Source: Aphrophora alni (taxonomy: Eukaryota > Arthropoda > Insecta > Hemiptera > Aphrophoridae). Taken from it: 64,000 nucleotides of DNA. The notes beneath the pieces were generated by a model. The model was given only the letters and a program-made list of their open reading frames with translations. It was not told where the DNA came from and made no database searches. The stretch is from NCBI GenBank assembly GCA_963513935.1, contig OY740771.1:10755138-10819137 (forward strand), in the 5' to 3' direction. Of the stretch, positions 60,754 to 64,000 are shown piece by piece (position 1 is the first letter of the stretch; the number at the start of each line of letters is the position of its first letter). Both the position numbers and the translations under genes were made by a program.

Positions 60754-62158
60754 CTATTTTGAGTAAATGTTGAAGACACAATTTTTACATTTACCAAAGT
60801 ATACAGCGGCAGTTGAAAATGTATTGGAGGTATTTACATTGTTTTGGCCTAACCGTGCATTTTCTGTAATGTTTGACTCCATAACTACTTCTACATCATC
60901 ACTTTTAGGCAGATTTTCATAGCTTGTGTGTTTAGGCCTACTTTTGTGTTTTTAGTGTTATTCTCTCCTTGGATTTTAACTGCAATTTTCCTTTTGTTTT
61001 CAATATATACCTCTGCTACAATACTGGACTTCTAGCCTCCATGTCGTTTGATGGTTAGAATCTCAGTATCTTTATCTGCTTGTAAAGATGTGGAAGACCG
61101 TCTCAAGCAATGACCAGTGTATTGCTCAGTATTCTGGAGCATATGACAATTTGTCTTGCCAAAGATCCGAATTTGTTGATTCCTACAAGCTGCTTTATAC
61201 ACTTGGCAATTCTGTAGTTTAGGAAAAAATTGTCATGACCAACACTTTTGGGACGAAGGCTGAAATTTTATTTTAATCGAGTCAACCAGATTTATACCAG
61301 GAATATTTCCTGCAGTCACAACAAATCGCCTTGACACTTTGGTCTTACTGCATGGTATGTGAATTTGGATAATAATTAGTCTCAAATTGTACATTAGCAA
61401 CGTTTATATTGGCCAATTCTTGTTTTCGGCAAGCTCCTGCCATTCCAATAATCTTAGCAACTTTCATGAATAGGTATTTCTCATCACTATACTTCATTCG
61501 GTGAGTGTTGAGAGTGAAGCGCCGCCCATCCCATAACGGGAAACAGGGTTCTAGCCAATACCGGGAAAGGACGTCACATGGAATATACCCCCAATTCACA
61601 GTCATACCCCAGTCGTTAGCCAGTTCTCGAATGCTTTAGCTAGTTCGTTGAGCTAGGTGTCCGATTTAAGGGGTTATTAAAACACAACAACCCCGTTGCG
61701 CGCATAAGGGCCGCTTGTGAATCGGCCTGACCCTGACGTCAGTGCCTTAGTGGGCGGCGCTTCACTCTCAACACTCACTGAATGAAGACAGTATAGCTTC
61801 AAGTAAGAATTTAGTGATATCAGTTTTTGGGTTTATAACCTTCCGACTTTCTTTTAATAAAGGCTATAAGATTGGTGTACTTGCTAATGTTTATGTTTCT
61901 TTTCAGATACATCATTGAGCGAACTATTGAATAATATGACCACAAACTAGAGGGCTTGTACTGTTTAGATAGTTCGGTAAAGTATACTACCAATACCTTT
62001 TCGTCTGTAGTATTTTCTGTTCCCATTGTCTTGCACCAATCCTCACATTTGGTAAAAGCCGTTTCATATCTTTGTTTAGATTTCTCTCTTAACAGCATAG
62101 ATATAGCTTCTTTAGCGCCTTCCTCAATATTTGTTGGCTAACTGTCTAATTCTGACAT
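60754..62158 (-). pseudogene. Tyrosine recombinase (Crypton-like/KIAA1958-like), broken
   Basis: Read on the minus strand from ATG 62158. The N-terminal SAM-like part (RYETAFTKCEDWCKTMG, VVYFTELSKQYKPSSLWSYY) occupies 61820-62100, followed by KVAKIIGMAGACRKQELANI with the first catalytic Arg (61400-61470). After frameshifts come KVSRRFVVTAGNIPGINLVD, then YTGHCLRRSS with the HxxR pair (near 61110) and AEVYIENKRK with the nucleophile Tyr (near 60990-61020). The tail ends in KCKNCVFNIYSK and a stop. Defects: an early TAG near 62130, a 296-bp MITE inserted at 61492-61787 with a shift beside it, and TAG replacing the Trp expected after RHGG. Its source is likely a Crypton-type element. Confidence 0.78.
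61492..61787. mobile_element. MITE inserted in the recombinase pseudogene
   Basis: About 296 bp with inverted ends of about 35 bp starting CTTCATTCRGTGAGTGTTGA and continuing GAGTGAAGCGCCGCCCA. It is GC-richer than its host. TATA occurs at the left border (61488-61491) and, four bases outside the end, at the right (61792-61795), so a TATA or TA duplication is likely. Confidence 0.75.
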
Positions 62159-64000
62159 TTTTACAACACTTTAATCCTGTGAAAAATTGTTTTATGTTTT
62201 AAATAGTAAGGTTACAAAAAAGAAATCATTGTTTATATAAAAATCAACAAACGTGTAACAATCAGCTGATTTTGAAGCTACACTGTCATATGCAAACTAT
62301 GTAATCGTAACCATATGTGTCATTTCTTCACAGTTTCGTGTAAAATAAGTCATTACATAACAGTTTAGATAAGGAAGTTTAACATGTGGCCGTAGGTAAA
62401 TAATATTATGGTTCAGGAATAATTGACAAAAAATAACAATGAACCTTGACCGTCGTCATTAAAAGCAAGATTTTAATGAAATACGATTTACACTGAGAAA
62501 GCGTCTATGCCACAAACGGATAAAGTTTAGGCCCTATTTAAATACATGTGAATATGTTTTCAAAGACGTTGTTCATGATTCATTTTCACTTTTTGACTGA
62601 CAGACTACTTAACTGACAGTTTTGGTAGGTACCTAATAGGTAGTTTTGGTTGGTTTTTATTTATTTTGGTTTTGAGGTTGGGTGAGTGATAAAGTTCATA
62701 CAATTTTTACACAGTTTATTTGTAATTACAATATTGAAAACCAGGGGATTGTTTCATGAAACTACTAATGTTATAAACTTATAACATAAACTGATGCAAT
62801 ATATATTTTTAAATAAATGCAGACAATTCTGTTTCATAAAAGAAAACTGTTTATTTTAAAAATAGTACTGGTATTAATAAGTTGTAGGTTAGGTGAAGAC
62901 TATGTACAGCTGTGTGTGCTTTATATAATTTCGATTTTTTAGGTGATTTATTCAAAATATAAATGGTTGACACAAGTTGTTTGTAGTTTGATTTTGTTAT
63001 TACAAAATGTCAAACCTCTAAAAAAAAGCGTACATTAACATCCTTATTAATTTGGTTATAAATAGTAGGCCTATTAGAAATAAAAACTGAATTAATACAG
63101 TCATTTTCCCTACAATTACCAACTAAATGAATAAAAAAACGGTCTAAATTAAGAACTGATAGTCAATGTATAAAACTATCCATTAATCTGCTAATAGCTC
63201 TAAAACTATTTTGTGTATTTTAAATGTGCTCTCAGAACTGCATCTAGTCCACTTTTCCTTCTTATTTGGATACAGGGGGCATTGGTTAGGCCTAAAGGAG
63301 TAATATGGTCTACATGTATGTAGTATGGAGAAGGTATAACAAGAAATAATCAAAAAATGTATGAAAAGTTATTAAGGAAAATATCCGTTTTAAAGTTACA
63401 TGAGACAAAAAATTGAATTTTGTCTGTCTGCTTACGAATAGTGTTCGCCCAAACAGAGAGACCGTTTGGCGTAATGTGCTATATGAGCATATTTTGGTCT
63501 AATTTGAAGTCATCAATTTTTTAATATACATCAAAATTAGTTAAGTTAAAAATATTCCACAACATAATATTTCAATTTCTCAAAATTGACAAAAAAGATT
63601 TCTATCAAATTTTGTTAAGGTAGCCTATTCAGAATTAATCAATATATATCACTGTTAACAGCTCCCTAAAAATCTGTGTGGTAGTTATCAACATAAAAGT
63701 GAAAATTAACCATGTTTGGTGAATATCTCACGAAAATGATTTTGATCAAAGCAAACATATTTATAATGACATTTGCCAATATACCTGTGGTTGTGATTTT
63801 CTTTCCACATAATTTTGCACATTGGTTTGAGTCATAGACATTGAAATTTCACAAAAATATGATCAATATTAATTAGGCTTTTGGTTTTGTGACTGAGAAA
63901 GTTAGTTATGTGCACTGTTTATTTACTTTTATTCGGGGATATTTACTTTAAAAGTCAAACTATCACATAGTACTTATGCAGAAATGGAAACAACATTTCA
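62159..64000. other. AT-rich sequence, nothing recognised
   Basis: No supported gene or bounded element. 63790-63890 shares short blocks with 23340-23440, suggesting an old dispersed repeat. Confidence 0.4.

Overview
The window is AT-rich animal DNA, most likely from an arthropod and probably an insect (my guess is a hemipteran-like genome; this is inference). The reasons are an intact, intronless brainiac-type beta-1,3-galactosyltransferase gene, short exons with GT-AG introns, and a transposon mixture typical of insects: Tigger/pogo, piggyBac-like, Merlin, Polinton, a tyrosine-recombinase element, non-LTR retrotransposons and small TSD-flanked elements carrying hammerhead-like ribozymes. 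No rRNA, tRNA or CRISPR locus was seen.

Host genes. Two host genes can be supported. The first is the brn-like glycosyltransferase at 4367-5530 (+). The second is a six-exon coiled-coil protein gene on the minus strand, 26284 down to 11053, assembled here from splice signals and phase. Its six exons join into one 211-residue frame. Exons 2 and 5 are both exactly 200 nt, have the same phases and encode similar sequence, so the protein looks like an internally duplicated coiled coil. Intron 3 has absorbed a 2.4-kb Tigger and a 2.2-kb piggyBac-like element plus a lone decayed satellite monomer. A Merlin copy nested in a second inverted-repeat element lies in intron 1.

Layout. 1-3 kb: inverted copies of a repeat and a 634-bp piggyBac-like MITE. 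4.4-5.5 kb: brn-like gene. 8.3-8.5 kb: small element with a hammerhead-like ribozyme. 11-26.3 kb: coiled-coil gene with intronic transposons. 27.8-28.2 kb: inverted-repeat element. 28.2-30.1 kb: broken non-LTR reverse transcriptase, itself interrupted by a second ribozyme element. 30.2-32.5 kb: Tigger fragment, palindromic MITE, and a foldback element with a 135-bp minisatellite in one arm. 34.2 kb: hAT-like MITE. 36.7-52.0 kb: a 15.3-kb satellite array of a 144-bp monomer with multi-kilobase internal duplications. 53.3-54.5 kb: about four copies of a ~315-bp tandem repeat. 55.8-56.1 kb: GC-rich MITE. 56.5-60.2 kb: a decayed Polinton (ATPase, integrase and DNA polymerase B fragments). 60.8-62.2 kb: a tyrosine-recombinase pseudogene split by a MITE. 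The rest is AT-rich sequence in which I recognise nothing.

The long open frames inside the satellite are a consequence of its 144-bp period (a multiple of three). The translated unit contains no methionine, so I do not call them genes.
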